Source: Pseudomonas furukawaii
GTDB lineage: Bacteria; Pseudomonadota; Gammaproteobacteria; Pseudomonadales; Pseudomonadaceae
Direction: 5' to 3'
DNA length: 64,000 nt
Assembly (NCBI RefSeq): GCF_002355475.1
Contig: NZ_AP014862.1
Span: forward strand, 930,001-994,000
The notes under the pieces were generated by a model. The model ran no database searches, was not told the DNA's origin, and saw only the letters and a program-made list of their open reading frames with translations. Below are positions 40,151-49,633 of this stretch, one piece after another. Position numbers and translations under genes: made by a program. The first letter of the stretch is position 1; the number at the start of each line of letters is the position of its first letter.

Positions 40151-40378
40151 TCAGGCTTCTCGGCCGATTTTCTCCGCTGTCTGGTACAGGTCCATGGCCG
40201 AGCAGTGCATCAGGTCGGCGAGGGCCTTGAGGGCGTGGTGCAGGCCTTTGAAGTCGCGGTCGCTCAGCTGGTGATCGAGGCCGTCTCGGCCCAGCAGGTC
40301 GGCGAGGGTGCTGAGGGCGTAGCTGGCGGTGAGGATGCGGTCGCCTTGGTGGTCGGCGAAGCGGGCGAAGGCTTTCAT
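40151..40378 (-). CDS. small conserved hypothetical protein, 75 residues
   Basis: Starts MKAFARFADHQGDRILTASY after a near-perfect AGGAGGTGA ribosome site. It is helical throughout, with a pattern of aliphatic residues (ALSTLADLLGRDGL, ALKALADLMHCSAMDLYQ). It resembles the family of small Pseudomonas proteins annotated as DUF3077-like or hypothetical. I cannot assign a function. It is preceded by a structured leader and a short overlapping ORF, suggesting strong regulation at the RNA level. Confidence 0.75.
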   Translation of the reverse strand: MKAFARFADHQGDRILTASYALSTLADLLGRDGLDHQLSDRDFKGLHHALKALADLMHCSAMDLYQTAEKIGREA

Positions 40379-40446
40379 GGTTCACCTCCTGCGGTTCTGC
40401 GAGTCGGGGAGGTGCTTGTGGTCCTTGCTGATACCTGTGCAGGCAT
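40375..40446 (-). CDS. possible 23-residue leader peptide coupled to the 75-residue protein
   Basis: A short ORF (MPAQVSARTTSTSPTRRTAG and three more residues) begins at the ATG at 40446, 8 bases after AAGGAG. An alternative ATG at 40452 adds two residues. It ends in an ATGA overlap with the downstream gene, and its 3' end contains that gene's ribosome site. The composition (Thr/Ser/Arg) is not protein-like, so it may be a coupling ORF rather than a functional peptide. Confidence 0.4.
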   Translation of the reverse strand: MPAQVSARTTSTSPTRRTAGGEP

Positions 40447-40501
40447 GGTCATTTCTCCTTTTGCGTGGGAGCTGCCACGAGTCGCCGCGAAACGATTGGG
40501 T

Positions 40502-40576
40502 GGCAGCTGTGCACGGGTTCGCGGACCGGGGCAAAAGGAACCCGGCAGACCTTTCGGTCTCCCGCGCACAGCCGCC
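40502..40576 (-). promoter_or_regulatory. compact three-way-junction RNA element in the leader of the small-gene pair
   Basis: Read on the minus strand, an 11-base outer stem pairs GGCGGCTGTGC (40566-40576) with GCACAGCTGCC (40502-40512) with one mismatch. It encloses two arms: AGACC-GAAA-GGTCT (40547-40560) and GGGTTC...GAACCC (40515-40543). Linkers are only 2-5 bases. The element lies about 55 bases before the first short ORF. I recall similar leaders before other small Pseudomonas genes but know of no assigned function. Confidence 0.6.
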
Positions 40577-40884
40577 ATGACACGAGGGTGCCGGCACAAA
40601 AAAAGCGCCGGCAGTCGGATGGTCGGCGCATGTGCGCCTTTTGCTATTCGGGCCGCGACGCCCGGTCCTGGAATCTGCCAGGACGGCGGCACCTTAGCCT
40701 TGAGCGGGTGGCTTGGCAACGTTTGGCGCGGACGATCTGTCCGGAGCGCATTCGAGGTTCGAGTGCGCCCCGAACGGTTAACCCGCTGCGATCAGGCAGG
40801 GTTCAGTAGCCGGCTTCTTTCTGTGGTAGCAAGCGCTCGATCCAGGCGTCCATGGACCGGCGCAACCGCTGTCCGTTGCGGGGA
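40577..40884 (-). other. intergenic hairpin-rich stretch downstream of nadC
   Basis: Between nadC and the structured leader there are three hairpins: GTCCTGG/CCAGGAC (40665-40684), GGCGCA/TGCGCC (40625-40638, with TTTT on the plus strand) and an 8-bp stem with a seven-A loop (40590-40612). A 16-residue ORF on the minus strand (40803-40853, MDAWIERLLPQKEAGY) looks like the leftover tail of a longer protein. Its upstream frame closes within nadC. No full gene is supported. Confidence 0.5.
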
Positions 40885-41871
<987 letters not shown>

Positions 41872-42051
41872 TCATCTGTGACCTGAGTCATGTCTGAAGG
41901 AAATCTCCCCTTGGTTGTCACAGCGTCATCCCTATAATGACCTCGGAAATTTCTATTTTTGACGCCATAAAATTGACGTTATGGATGACTCTCTCGATAG
42001 ATGCGCGGTCCGAAACGCCCTGGGAAGGGTCCGGTCTGCGGGAGGCTCGTG

Positions 42052-44325
42052 ATGCAGACCGACGCGAAGGTGGTTTCGCTCACCAAGGGAACCACCCAGC
42101 AATCGCCAACCGCTTCCGCAGGTAGGCTGCCCGTGGCCTTGATCCAGGTACGCGACAAAGCGGCAGTGCAGCTGAAACAGACGCTGCAGATGCTGTTCGA
42201 CAATGCGGACGACACCCTCTTCGAGATGGCCGACCGTGCCACCAGCAATGCCGAGCAGAATGCCTTCTTCGAGGCGATGCGGGACCTTCGGCTGAAGCGC
42301 AAAAGCATCGAGCGGACCTTCCTGCAGAAGGTGTTCGAGTGCTTCACCGCCCTGAACCAGTACGAGATCGGCAAGGCGCCGCAGTTGGATGTGGCGTCTT
42401 TCGATAACCTCTCGCTGGTGCAGAACGACGAGCTCGAGGAGACCGTGGCCCTGGACGCCATGGTGGCCAAGGTGATGAGCCGCGACGGTGTCGCGCTGGG
42501 GCATATCACCGCGCGTCTCAACGCCCTGGTGAGCAAGAAGATCGAGGACCGCACCAACCCCCTCGGGCCCCGTGTGCTGTGCGAGTCGTTCCTCGACGCC
42601 TGCCGCAGTCTGGGGGTGGAGATCAAGGTCAAGCTGATCATCTTCAAACTGTTCGAGAAGTACGTCCTGACCGAATTGGACGCGTTCTACGCCGAGGCCA
42701 ACCAGTCGCTGATCCAGGCCGGCGTGCTGCCGGACCTGCGTTCGGCGCCGGTGCGTCGCCAGCCGGATCGTCCGACCGCGTCCAGCCGGGGCGCGCAGGC
42801 GGGGAGCGCCGCATCCGGCGGCGCGACGGGTGACGAGGGGGTGCAGGAGGTCTTCGGAGTCATCCAGGAGTTGCTGACCCAGGTGCGTGGCAGCGCCTTC
42901 CCTCGCCGTGAGTACCCGGCCGATGCCGTGCCGGTCAGCAGCGTCGACCTGATGCGCCTGCTTTCCCATCTGCAGCAGCACCTGCCGCAGCAGCCCGCCG
43001 ACGATTACGACCTGCGCGTCAACCTCGACCAGTTGCTCAGCCGCGCCAGCGCCCGCAGTGGCCGTGTGCGGGTGGTGGGGCAGGTGGACGACGATGTGAT
43101 CAACCTGGTGTCCATGCTTTTCGAGTTCATCCTCGATGACCGCACCTTGCCGGATTCGCTCAAGGCCCTGATCGGCCGGATGCAGATTCCCATGCTCAAG
43201 GTGGCGCTGCTGGACAAGACTTTCTTCAGCCGTGGCAGCCATCCGGCGCGGCGGCTGCTCAACGAGATCGCCTCCGCCGCCCTGGGCTGGGTGGAGCAGG
43301 ATGAAGCCCAGCGCGACAGCCTCTATCACCGCATCGAGCAGGTGGTGCAGCGGCTGTTGAACGACTTCGTCGATGATCCGTCGATCTTCTCCGAACTGCT
43401 GGCCGAGTTCCTCGCCTACACCGGTGATGAGCGCCGTCGCAGCGAGTTGCTGGAACAGCGCACCCGCGATGCCGAAGAGGGTCGCGCCAAGGCCGAGCTG
43501 GCCCGCAAGCGGGTGGAGGAAGCCCTCAACCAGCGCCTGCTGGGCCGCACCCTGCCGGAGGTGGTGGTGCGCCTGCTGCGGGAAGCCTGGAGCAAGGTGC
43601 TGCTGCTGAGCTGCCTGAAGCACGGCGTGGAGTCGGCCGAATGGCAAGCCGCGCTGCAGACCATGGATGACCTGATCTGGAGCGTGGAGTCCCACGAGGC
43701 GCCCGAGGCCCGTGCGCGCCTGCTGGAGCTGGTGCCGGGGCTGCTCAAGTCCCTGCGCGACGGTTTGGCCAGCGCCGCCTTCGATCCCTTTTCCACCAGC
43801 GAATTCTTCAGCCAGCTGGAGGCCCTGCATGTGCAGGCCTTCCAGCGCCTGCGCAAGCCGGAGCCCGAGCCGGTAGAGCAGGCCGATGGCGGCCTGGAGT
43901 CGCCACCTCTGCTCCTCGACTTGCCGGAAGAGCCGGCGGAGCAGGAAGGCGCCCCGGTGATGGTCGCCGTGGTGGAGGAAATCGTCCTGGTCGCGCCGGG
44001 TGAAACCCAGGTGCCGGAGCCGGAACTGACGCTCGCGGACGACGACGAGGCGCTGGTTTTCGTCGATAACCTGCGGGTGGGCAGCTGGGTGGAGTTCCAG
44101 GAAGACGAGGAGCACAAGCTGCGCTGCAAGCTGGCGGCGCTGATCAAGCCCACCGGCAAGTACATCTTCGTCAATCGCACCGGCATGAAGGTGCTGGAGA
44201 AGAGCCGCATGGGGCTGGCCGTCGAGTACCGCCGCAAGGCGATCCGCCTGCTGGACGATGCCCTGTTGTTCGACCGTGCCCTGGAATCGGTGATCGGCAA
44301 CCTGCGCCGACTCAAGGGGGCCTGA
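42052..44325 (+). CDS. DUF1631-family protein, second copy
   Basis: A 757-residue paralogue of the protein at 22420-24732, occupying the PAO1 place between nadC and ampD. Shared features are DDTLFEMADRATSNAEQNAF, the central DDVINLVSMLFEFILDDRTL and the C-terminal GSWVEFQEDEEHKLRCKLAA, then GKYIFVNRTGMKV. Its function is unknown. It lacks the adjacent PilZ gene of its paralogue. The ATG at 42052 has a GGGAGGCTCGTG site. An upstream ATG at 42001 lacks a ribosome site and was rejected. Confidence 0.87.
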   Translation: MQTDAKVVSLTKGTTQQSPTASAGRLPVALIQVRDKAAVQLKQTLQMLFDNADDTLFEMADRATSNAEQNAFFEAMRDLRLKRKSIERTFLQKVFECFTALNQYEIGKAPQLDVASFDNLSLVQNDELEETVALDAMVAKVMSRDGVALGHITARLNALVSKKIEDRTNPLGPRVLCESFLDACRSLGVEIKVKLIIFKLFEKYVLTELDAFYAEANQSLIQAGVLPDLRSAPVRRQPDRPTASSRGAQAGSAASGGATGDEGVQEVFGVIQELLTQVRGSAFPRREYPADAVPVSSVDLMRLLSHLQQHLPQQPADDYDLRVNLDQLLSRASARSGRVRVVGQVDDDVINLVSMLFEFILDDRTLPDSLKALIGRMQIPMLKVALLDKTFFSRGSHPARRLLNEIASAALGWVEQDEAQRDSLYHRIEQVVQRLLNDFVDDPSIFSELLAEFLAYTGDERRRSELLEQRTRDAEEGRAKAELARKRVEEALNQRLLGRTLPEVVVRLLREAWSKVLLLSCLKHGVESAEWQAALQTMDDLIWSVESHEAPEARARLLELVPGLLKSLRDGLASAAFDPFSTSEFFSQLEALHVQAFQRLRKPEPEPVEQADGGLESPPLLLDLPEEPAEQEGAPVMVAVVEEIVLVAPGETQVPEPELTLADDDEALVFVDNLRVGSWVEFQEDEEHKLRCKLAALIKPTGKYIFVNRTGMKVLEKSRMGLAVEYRRKAIRLLDDALLFDRALESVIGNLRRLKGA

Positions 44326-44351
44326 GGCGCTAACCGGTCCGTACCTTCGCT

Positions 44352-44579
44352 GTAGGAGCGGGCTCGCCCGCGAACCTGTCCGTGCCATTCGCCGGCAAGC
44401 CGGCTCCTACAGAGCTGGCTCCCGCGCCGCGTCCCCGTAGGAGCGAGCTTGCTCGCGAACCTGTCCGCGCATTCGCCGGCAAGCCGGCTCCTACAGAGCT
44501 GGCCCCCGCGCTGCATCCCCGTAGGAGCGGGCTCGCCCGCGAACCTGTCCGCGCCATTCGCCGGCAAGCCGGCTCCTAC
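44352..44579. repeat. REPIN array of three doublets, reversed orientation, about 85-bp period
   Basis: Doublets at 44352-44410, 44437-44494 and 44521-44579. Each starts with GTAGGAGCG(G/A)GCTCGC or its variant and ends with TTCGCCGGCAAGCCGGCTCC, the opposite order to the arrays at 30308 and 56541. They are joined by AGAGCTGGC-type linkers. This is the only cluster here located between two co-directional genes. Confidence 0.93.
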
Positions 44580-44672
44580 AAGGCGGAACCCCGCGCTGCG
44601 CAGGGGCGCGCTTGCCCTCTCGCAAAAACACCTCCGCTGCGCCTAAAGTGGGCGACCTATCAAGGAGCCGAC

Positions 44673-45221
44673 ATGCAGCTGGACCCCCTATCCGGCTGGT
44701 GCCAGGGCATCAGCCACTGTCCATCCCCCAATTTCAACCTTCGCCCCGAGGGCGAGGTTTCCCTGCTGGTCATCCACAACATCAGCCTGCCGCCCGGCCA
44801 GTTCGGCACCGGCAAGGTTCAGGCGTTCTTCCAGAACCGCCTGGACCCGTCGGAGCATCCGTTCTTCGAGGAGATCCGTGATCTCAGGGTGTCCGCGCAT
44901 TTCCTCATCGAACGTGATGGCGCCGTCACCCAGTTCGTCTCCTGCAATGGGCGGGCGTGGCATGCCGGCGTTTCCCGCTTCGACGGTCGGGAGGGCTGCA
45001 ACGACTTTTCCGTGGGAATCGAGCTGGAAGGCACCGATGACCTGGCGTTCACGGAACCTCAGTATGCTGCGCTGATCGCCCTGGTGAAGCAGATGCGCAT
45101 GGCCTATCCCGCCATCACGCCGGAACGCATCTGCGGACACAGTGATATCGCCCCGGGCCGCAAGACCGACCCGGGCCCCGCGTTCGACTGGGCACGCCTG
45201 CGGGCGGCCCTCGTAACCTGA
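44673..45221 (+). CDS. ampD: 1,6-anhydro-N-acetylmuramyl-L-alanine amidase AmpD
   Basis: Cytosolic zinc amidase that recycles cell-wall fragments and so keeps AmpR-controlled beta-lactamase induction low. The 182-residue protein has the amidase_2 fold with zinc ligands expected in LLVIHNISLP and GHSDIAPGRKTDPGPAFDW, and the catalytic segment GIELEGTDD. An AAGGAGCC site precedes the ATG. ampE follows after 15 bases, forming the classic ampDE operon. Confidence 0.97.
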   Translation: MQLDPLSGWCQGISHCPSPNFNLRPEGEVSLLVIHNISLPPGQFGTGKVQAFFQNRLDPSEHPFFEEIRDLRVSAHFLIERDGAVTQFVSCNGRAWHAGVSRFDGREGCNDFSVGIELEGTDDLAFTEPQYAALIALVKQMRMAYPAITPERICGHSDIAPGRKTDPGPAFDWARLRAALVT

Positions 45222-45236
45222 ATCAAGGAGGGACCC

Positions 45237-46073
45237 ATGTATTTTCTGGTGTTGTTGCTGGTGCTCTGGATCGAGAAGTTCTCCGCCTGGCGTCGGCATA
45301 TCCAGCAGGACGGCTTCTGGTTGCGCGAGCTGGCCAAGGCGGAGGCCAATCCGCGCATGGCGGGCAATGCCTGGCTGATCCTGGCGCTGCTGGTGCTGTT
45401 GCCCCTGGTGCTGCTGGGGCTGGTGCTGCTCGCGCTGGAGCCGGTGGCTTATGGCTGGCTGGCGCTGCCCGTGCACTTGCTGGTGATCGTCTACAGCCTC
45501 GGGCGCGGCGATGTGCTCGAGGATATCGGCCCCTTCCGCGACGCCTGGCGGCGAGGCGATACCCAGGGCGCCTACCATGTCGCCGAGCGTGACATGGGCC
45601 TCGAGGCGGAGGAGGGCGGCGACCTGCTGAACCAGGTGCAGGGCTATCAGCTCTGGCAGGCCTACCAGGGCTTCTTCGCGGTGATCTTCTGGTATGCGCT
45701 GCTGGGCCCGGTGGCGGCCCTTGCCTACCGCCTGCTGGCGCTGGCCAGCGAGCATGCCTCCATCGAGCCGCTGCGCGAGCGGGCGGAAATGATCCGCCAC
45801 GCCTTCGACTGGCTGCCGGTGCGGGTGCTGGCGGCCAGTTTCTCCCTGGTGGGCAACTTCGTCGGTGTGAGCCGCGTGCTCCTTCATGAGTTGTTGAGCT
45901 GGGAGATTCCGGCCCGTCGCTACATCGAGCTTGCCGGGCGTGCCGCTGCCGAACTGCCGGAGCCCGCCAGCGGTGACGCCGGTGTGGCGACGCTGGATGC
46001 CCTCTGGCAACTGCTGGTGCGTGCCGCCGTGCTCTGGTACGCCGGCTTCGCCGTCTGGACCCTGCTGCTCTGA
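45237..46073 (+). CDS. ampE: membrane protein AmpE
   Basis: A 278-residue inner-membrane protein with about four membrane helices (MYFLVLLLVLWIEKF at the start, WLILALLVLLPLVLLGLVLL, FFAVIFWYALLGPVAALAY and the C-terminal helix). It has the AmpE/CobD-like motif RDAWRRGDTQGAYHVAERDM. In E. coli AmpE was proposed as a sensory partner of AmpD, but its role remains vague. It is translated 15 bases after ampD. A GC hairpin (46089-46108) without a T-tract lies behind it. Confidence 0.93.
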   Translation: MYFLVLLLVLWIEKFSAWRRHIQQDGFWLRELAKAEANPRMAGNAWLILALLVLLPLVLLGLVLLALEPVAYGWLALPVHLLVIVYSLGRGDVLEDIGPFRDAWRRGDTQGAYHVAERDMGLEAEEGGDLLNQVQGYQLWQAYQGFFAVIFWYALLGPVAALAYRLLALASEHASIEPLRERAEMIRHAFDWLPVRVLAASFSLVGNFVGVSRVLLHELLSWEIPARRYIELAGRAAAELPEPASGDAGVATLDALWQLLVRAAVLWYAGFAVWTLLL

Positions 46074-46127
46074 CCCTGCCTTTCGCCCGCCCGGCGCTAC
46101 CGCCGGGCGGCAACTCCCCGCTTAACC

Positions 46128-46154
46128 TTTAATTACAGAAACTCCTGCCGATAT
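46128..46154 (+). promoter_or_regulatory. candidate FliA (sigma-28) promoter of the chemoreceptor gene
   Basis: GCCGATAT (46147-46154) matches the sigma-28 -10 box GCCGATAA at seven of eight positions. Eleven bases upstream is TTTAATTA, a weak -35. It lies 167 bases before the GTG start, so the leader would be long. A chemotaxis gene under FliA is expected biology. Confidence 0.5.
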
Positions 46155-46321
46155 CGGGTACACAGGCTTACGCGCAAGAAAGTTCTGATAATTCCCAGTG
46201 AAGACTCTGGTTGATCTGGGGCGCAGGTTTGCCGTGTGGGAGCCCGACCCTGCCCGTTTTCACGGCCTTTCCAGCGATTCGATGCGCGTCCATAACAATA
46301 AATGAGAACAGGAGGCGTCTT

Positions 46322-48352
46322 GTGAAGACCCTGTTGTATCCTGCCATCACGCTGATGAATCGCCTCAGCTTCGGCATGAAGTTCAGTCTTATCAGTGTGC
46401 TGTTCTTCCTTCCGATGTTGATCACCAACTTCTATCTCGTCCGGGATTCCTACCGGCAATTCGTCAGCACCCGCTCCGAATTGCAGAGCCTCGACCTCCT
46501 CGGGGCCAGCCTCACGGTGCGGCGCCACCTGGAAAGCCTCAACGACCTGGTGCTGATCAACTCGATGATCGGCCAGTCGGGCCAGGCCGGGGACCTGGAA
46601 ACGCGCATTGCCGGCCTGGAGCAGCAGGTGCTCGCGACCCTGGAGGGCCTGGTGCCCGTGGTCAGCGAACCGGAGCAGGTGGACGCCTTCAACGCCAAGC
46701 GCGACGAGCTGATCACTGCCTTGCAGTCCGCCAAGGGAGAGACCTCCCTGCAGAGCAAGAGCGCCATGATCGAGAAGCTGCTGGGCAATGCCCAGGTCTT
46801 CATCAAGGTGGTCGCCACCCAGGCCGGCCTCAGCCAGGACGACCAGGCGGATGTCCGGCAGATCACCGAACTCATCGCCACCGCCACGCCCCAGGTCACC
46901 CAGGCCATCGGCAAGGGCCGCGCCATCGGCGCCTACTCGCTGGGACAGGGCTTCCTCAATTCCGCCGCCAGCACCAAGCTGGATGACCTGTTGCTGGACC
47001 TGGAAAAGCTCAGCGCCGAGTACGGCCTGAAGATCGCCGATGCCCTGGATGGCAGCCCACGGGCCCATCAGACGCTGGACAGTCTGGCCGCGGCGAGCCG
47101 CGACTCGCTCAAGCAGAGCGCGACGCTGTTCGAGGAGCGGGTGATCATGGCCGACACCCTCGACACGCCCTGGCAGCAGTTCTACGACCAGGCCAGCGCC
47201 GGGCTGGAGAAGACCTATCAGCTCAACGACGCGTCCCTGGGCTTCCTCAAGTCCGAGCTGGAAATCCGCCTCGCCGACAAGCGCATGCAGACGGTGCTGC
47301 TGGTGGTGGCGCTGCTGGTGGTCTTCCTGGCCATCGTCTACCTCTACAGCGGCTTCTATGTGTCCACGCGCACCACGCTCAAGAGCCTGGGCAAGGTGAT
47401 GGACAAGGTCGCCGCCGGTGACATGACCGTGAGCTTTCGGGCCGAGAGCCGTGACGAGTTGGGCGAACTGGGCCAGGTCTTCAACGGCACGGTGGCCAAG
47501 ATCCACGACCTGATCGAGCTGGTGGGGCACACGGTGATTGAAGTGGAGCGCCAGGCGGGCCGCGTCGAGCAGGTCTCCGGCGAAAGCAACCAGGCCGTGG
47601 CCGGGCAGCGCAGCCAGATCGAGCAGGTCGCCACCGCCATGAACCAGATGTCCGCCACGGCCCAGGAGGTGGCTCGCAGCGCCGCCGCCGCCGTGGGCAG
47701 TGCCCAGAGCGTGAATCAGGAGACCGTGAGCGGTCGTGCCCTGGTGGAGTCCCAGTTGTCCAGCATCGAGCGCCTGGCCAGCGAGATCGACCAGTCGGTG
47801 GGCGTGATCAACCAGCTGGCTGCCGACAGCGCCTCCATCAGCCGGGTGCTGGAAGTGATCAAGGGCATCGCCGAGCAGACCAACCTGCTGGCCCTCAATG
47901 CCGCCATCGAAGCGGCCCGCGCCGGCGAACAGGGGCGGGGATTCGCGGTGGTGGCGGACGAGGTGCGAACGCTCGCCAAGCGCACCCAGCAATCCACCGA
48001 GGAGATCGAGCAGATGATCGCCCGGCTGCAGGGCGGCGTCGGCGCGGCGGTGAAGGCGATGAACACCAGCCATCAGATGGCCGACGGCACCGTCAGCCAG
48101 TCCGGCAGGGTGCAGGCCGCGCTGGAGAACATCCTGGGGGCGGTGGGCATGATCGTCGACCAGAACCAGCAGATCGCCGCCGCCGCCGAACAGCAGACCG
48201 CCGTGGCCCACGATATCGACCAGAACATCGTCGAGATCAACCACGCCGGCGAGCGCACCGCCGCCGGGGCGAGCCAGACCGAGCAGGCCAGCCGCGAGCT
48301 GTCCGGGCAGGTGGCGCAGCTCAAGCAGTTGATCGGGGCCTTCCGGGTGTGA
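46322..48352 (+). CDS. methyl-accepting chemotaxis protein
   Basis: A 676-residue chemoreceptor. There is an N-terminal membrane helix (FSLISVLFFLPMLITNFYLV), a helical periplasmic domain of about 240 residues with regular heptads, and a second helix (VLLVVALLVVFLAIVYLY). A HAMP segment follows (KVMDKVAAGDMTVSFRAESRDELGELG), then a long signalling coiled coil with the hairpin tip GIAEQTNLLALNAAIEAARA. The GTG at 46322 was chosen for its AGGAGG site. The frame remains open further upstream without one. It corresponds in position to PA4520 of PAO1. The ligand is unknown. Confidence 0.93.
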   Translation: MKTLLYPAITLMNRLSFGMKFSLISVLFFLPMLITNFYLVRDSYRQFVSTRSELQSLDLLGASLTVRRHLESLNDLVLINSMIGQSGQAGDLETRIAGLEQQVLATLEGLVPVVSEPEQVDAFNAKRDELITALQSAKGETSLQSKSAMIEKLLGNAQVFIKVVATQAGLSQDDQADVRQITELIATATPQVTQAIGKGRAIGAYSLGQGFLNSAASTKLDDLLLDLEKLSAEYGLKIADALDGSPRAHQTLDSLAAASRDSLKQSATLFEERVIMADTLDTPWQQFYDQASAGLEKTYQLNDASLGFLKSELEIRLADKRMQTVLLVVALLVVFLAIVYLYSGFYVSTRTTLKSLGKVMDKVAAGDMTVSFRAESRDELGELGQVFNGTVAKIHDLIELVGHTVIEVERQAGRVEQVSGESNQAVAGQRSQIEQVATAMNQMSATAQEVARSAAAAVGSAQSVNQETVSGRALVESQLSSIERLASEIDQSVGVINQLAADSASISRVLEVIKGIAEQTNLLALNAAIEAARAGEQGRGFAVVADEVRTLAKRTQQSTEEIEQMIARLQGGVGAAVKAMNTSHQMADGTVSQSGRVQAALENILGAVGMIVDQNQQIAAAAEQQTAVAHDIDQNIVEINHAGERTAAGASQTEQASRELSGQVAQLKQLIGAFRV

Positions 48353-48357
48353 GTCCC

Positions 48358-48644
48358 GTGGGAGCGAGCGCGCTCGCGACCCCATTCGCCGGCGAGCCGG
48401 CTCCTACAGGTCTGCGTAAGACGCCGCATTGCCCCGTCCATGCATTGCTGTCGTAGGAGCTTGCTCGCGAAGACCCCGGCGCCATTCGCCGGCGAGCCGG
48501 CTCCTACAGGCCTGCGCGAGATGCCGCATTTGTCGTAGGAGCGAGCTTGCTCGCGAAGATCCCGGCGCCATTCGCCGGCAAGCCGGCTCCTACAGGCCTT
48601 CGCGAGATGCCGCATTTGTCGTAGGAGCGAGCTTGCTCGCGAAT
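48358..48644. repeat. REPIN cluster after the chemoreceptor gene (three doublets and one single)
   Basis: Units start at 48358, about 48453, 48534 and 48619. They have GTAGGAGCGAGCTTGCTCGC on the left and ATTCGCCGGC(G/A)AGCCGGCTCC on the right, reversed relative to the arrays at 30308 and 56541. The second has lost eight bases of its left REP. Linkers contain GAGATGCCGCATTTGTC. The final REP (48619-48644) is single and abuts the tatD-family stop. Confidence 0.9.
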
Positions 48645-48660
48645 AGGCTCCGTTTCGCGT

Positions 48661-49455
48661 TCAGGTTCTTTCCTGAAGGTCATTCCAGCCGAACAGCTCG
48701 CACGCATTGCGCGTGCTGATCCGGGCCAGTTCCTCCGGGTTCACGCCGCGTATCTCCGCCAGCGCGCGGCAGATGTCCGGCAGGAACTCGGGGCTGTTAC
48801 GGCCATAGGGATGCATGGCCGGCGCCATGTCCGGGGCGTCGGTTTCCAGCACGATGTCCTCCAGCGGCAGCTGCGCCACCACCTTGCGCAGGCGATTGGC
48901 CTGGGGCCAGGTCGGCGCGCCGCCCAGGCCCAGGCGGAAGCCCAGCTTGCGATACTCCCGCGCCTCCTCGACGCTGCCGGCGAAGGCGTGGACGATGCCG
49001 GCGCGCTTCAGGCGGAAACGCTTGAGCGTCGCGATCACGGCGGCGTGGCTGCGGCGCACGTGGAGCAGGACCGGTAGCTCGAACTCCGCCGCCAGGCCCA
49101 GTTGGGCCTCGAACAGCCTTTGCTGGGCATCGCGATCCAGTTCCGGCACGAAGTAATCCAGCCCGATCTCCCCCACCGCGCACAGCCGTGGATGACCCCG
49201 GTGACGATCCAGGCGCTGGCGCAGTTCCGCCAGGTGTTCCTCACGGTGCTGGGCCAGGTAGATCGGGTGCAGGCCGAAGGCGACATGGAAGTCATCGCCC
49301 TGGTTCGCCCAGTCCCAGATCCGTTGCCAGTTGCCCTGGTACACGCCCAGCAGCACCTGTCGCCTGACGCCCAGGGCGCGGCAGCGTGCCAGCACCTCGT
49401 CGCGGTCGGCGTCGAAGTCGGGGAAGTCGAGGTGGTTGTGGGTATCGATCAGCAT
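48661..49455 (-). CDS. TatD-family metal-dependent hydrolase
   Basis: A 264-residue TIM-barrel amidohydrolase of the TatD DNase family. Metal-binding HxH occurs in IDTHNHLDF, the bridging Glu in AVGEIGLDYF, His in VLLHVRRSHA and HAFAGSVEEA, and Asp in LETDAPDMAP. The family includes 3'-5' DNA exonucleases and YcfH/YjjV-type proteins, so the substrate is uncertain. The ATG at 49455 places the HxH motif at its usual position, near residue 6. The longer frame was rejected. Confidence 0.92.
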   Translation of the reverse strand: MLIDTHNHLDFPDFDADRDEVLARCRALGVRRQVLLGVYQGNWQRIWDWANQGDDFHVAFGLHPIYLAQHREEHLAELRQRLDRHRGHPRLCAVGEIGLDYFVPELDRDAQQRLFEAQLGLAAEFELPVLLHVRRSHAAVIATLKRFRLKRAGIVHAFAGSVEEAREYRKLGFRLGLGGAPTWPQANRLRKVVAQLPLEDIVLETDAPDMAPAMHPYGRNSPEFLPDICRALAEIRGVNPEELARISTRNACELFGWNDLQERT

Positions 49456-49633
49456 GGCGCCAGCATATACCGGCCCCGCCCGTGCGGCATGGATGTCGAT
49501 GACGAAGACGCGGCGAGAGGCCTCCTGAAAAACGATATTGAACACACGTTCATGCTGGGATATGTTCTAGCCACGGTCCGATTCGCAGCCACGAGTCGCT
49601 GACTGAAATTCATACTTTTCCTAGGGCTCGACT

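Noticed and set aside
40803-40853. A 16-codon minus-strand ORF MDAWIERLLPQKEAGY
   Set aside because: It looks like a protein tail, but no ribosome site is present and the upstream frame stops within nadC. Too short to call more than a possible remnant.
41953-44388. An 811-codon open frame antisense to the second DUF1631 gene
   Set aside because: Same GC-driven shadow effect. The plus-strand protein has a recognised family, and the antisense translation does not.
46089-46108. A rho-independent terminator after ampE
   Set aside because: There is a perfect 8-bp GC hairpin (GCCCGGCG/CGCCGGGC), but no T-tract follows.
46133-48385. A 750-codon open frame antisense to the chemoreceptor gene
   Set aside because: The receptor signature (HAMP, signalling tip) is unmistakable on the plus strand. 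The antisense product is Gly/Leu/His-rich without motifs.
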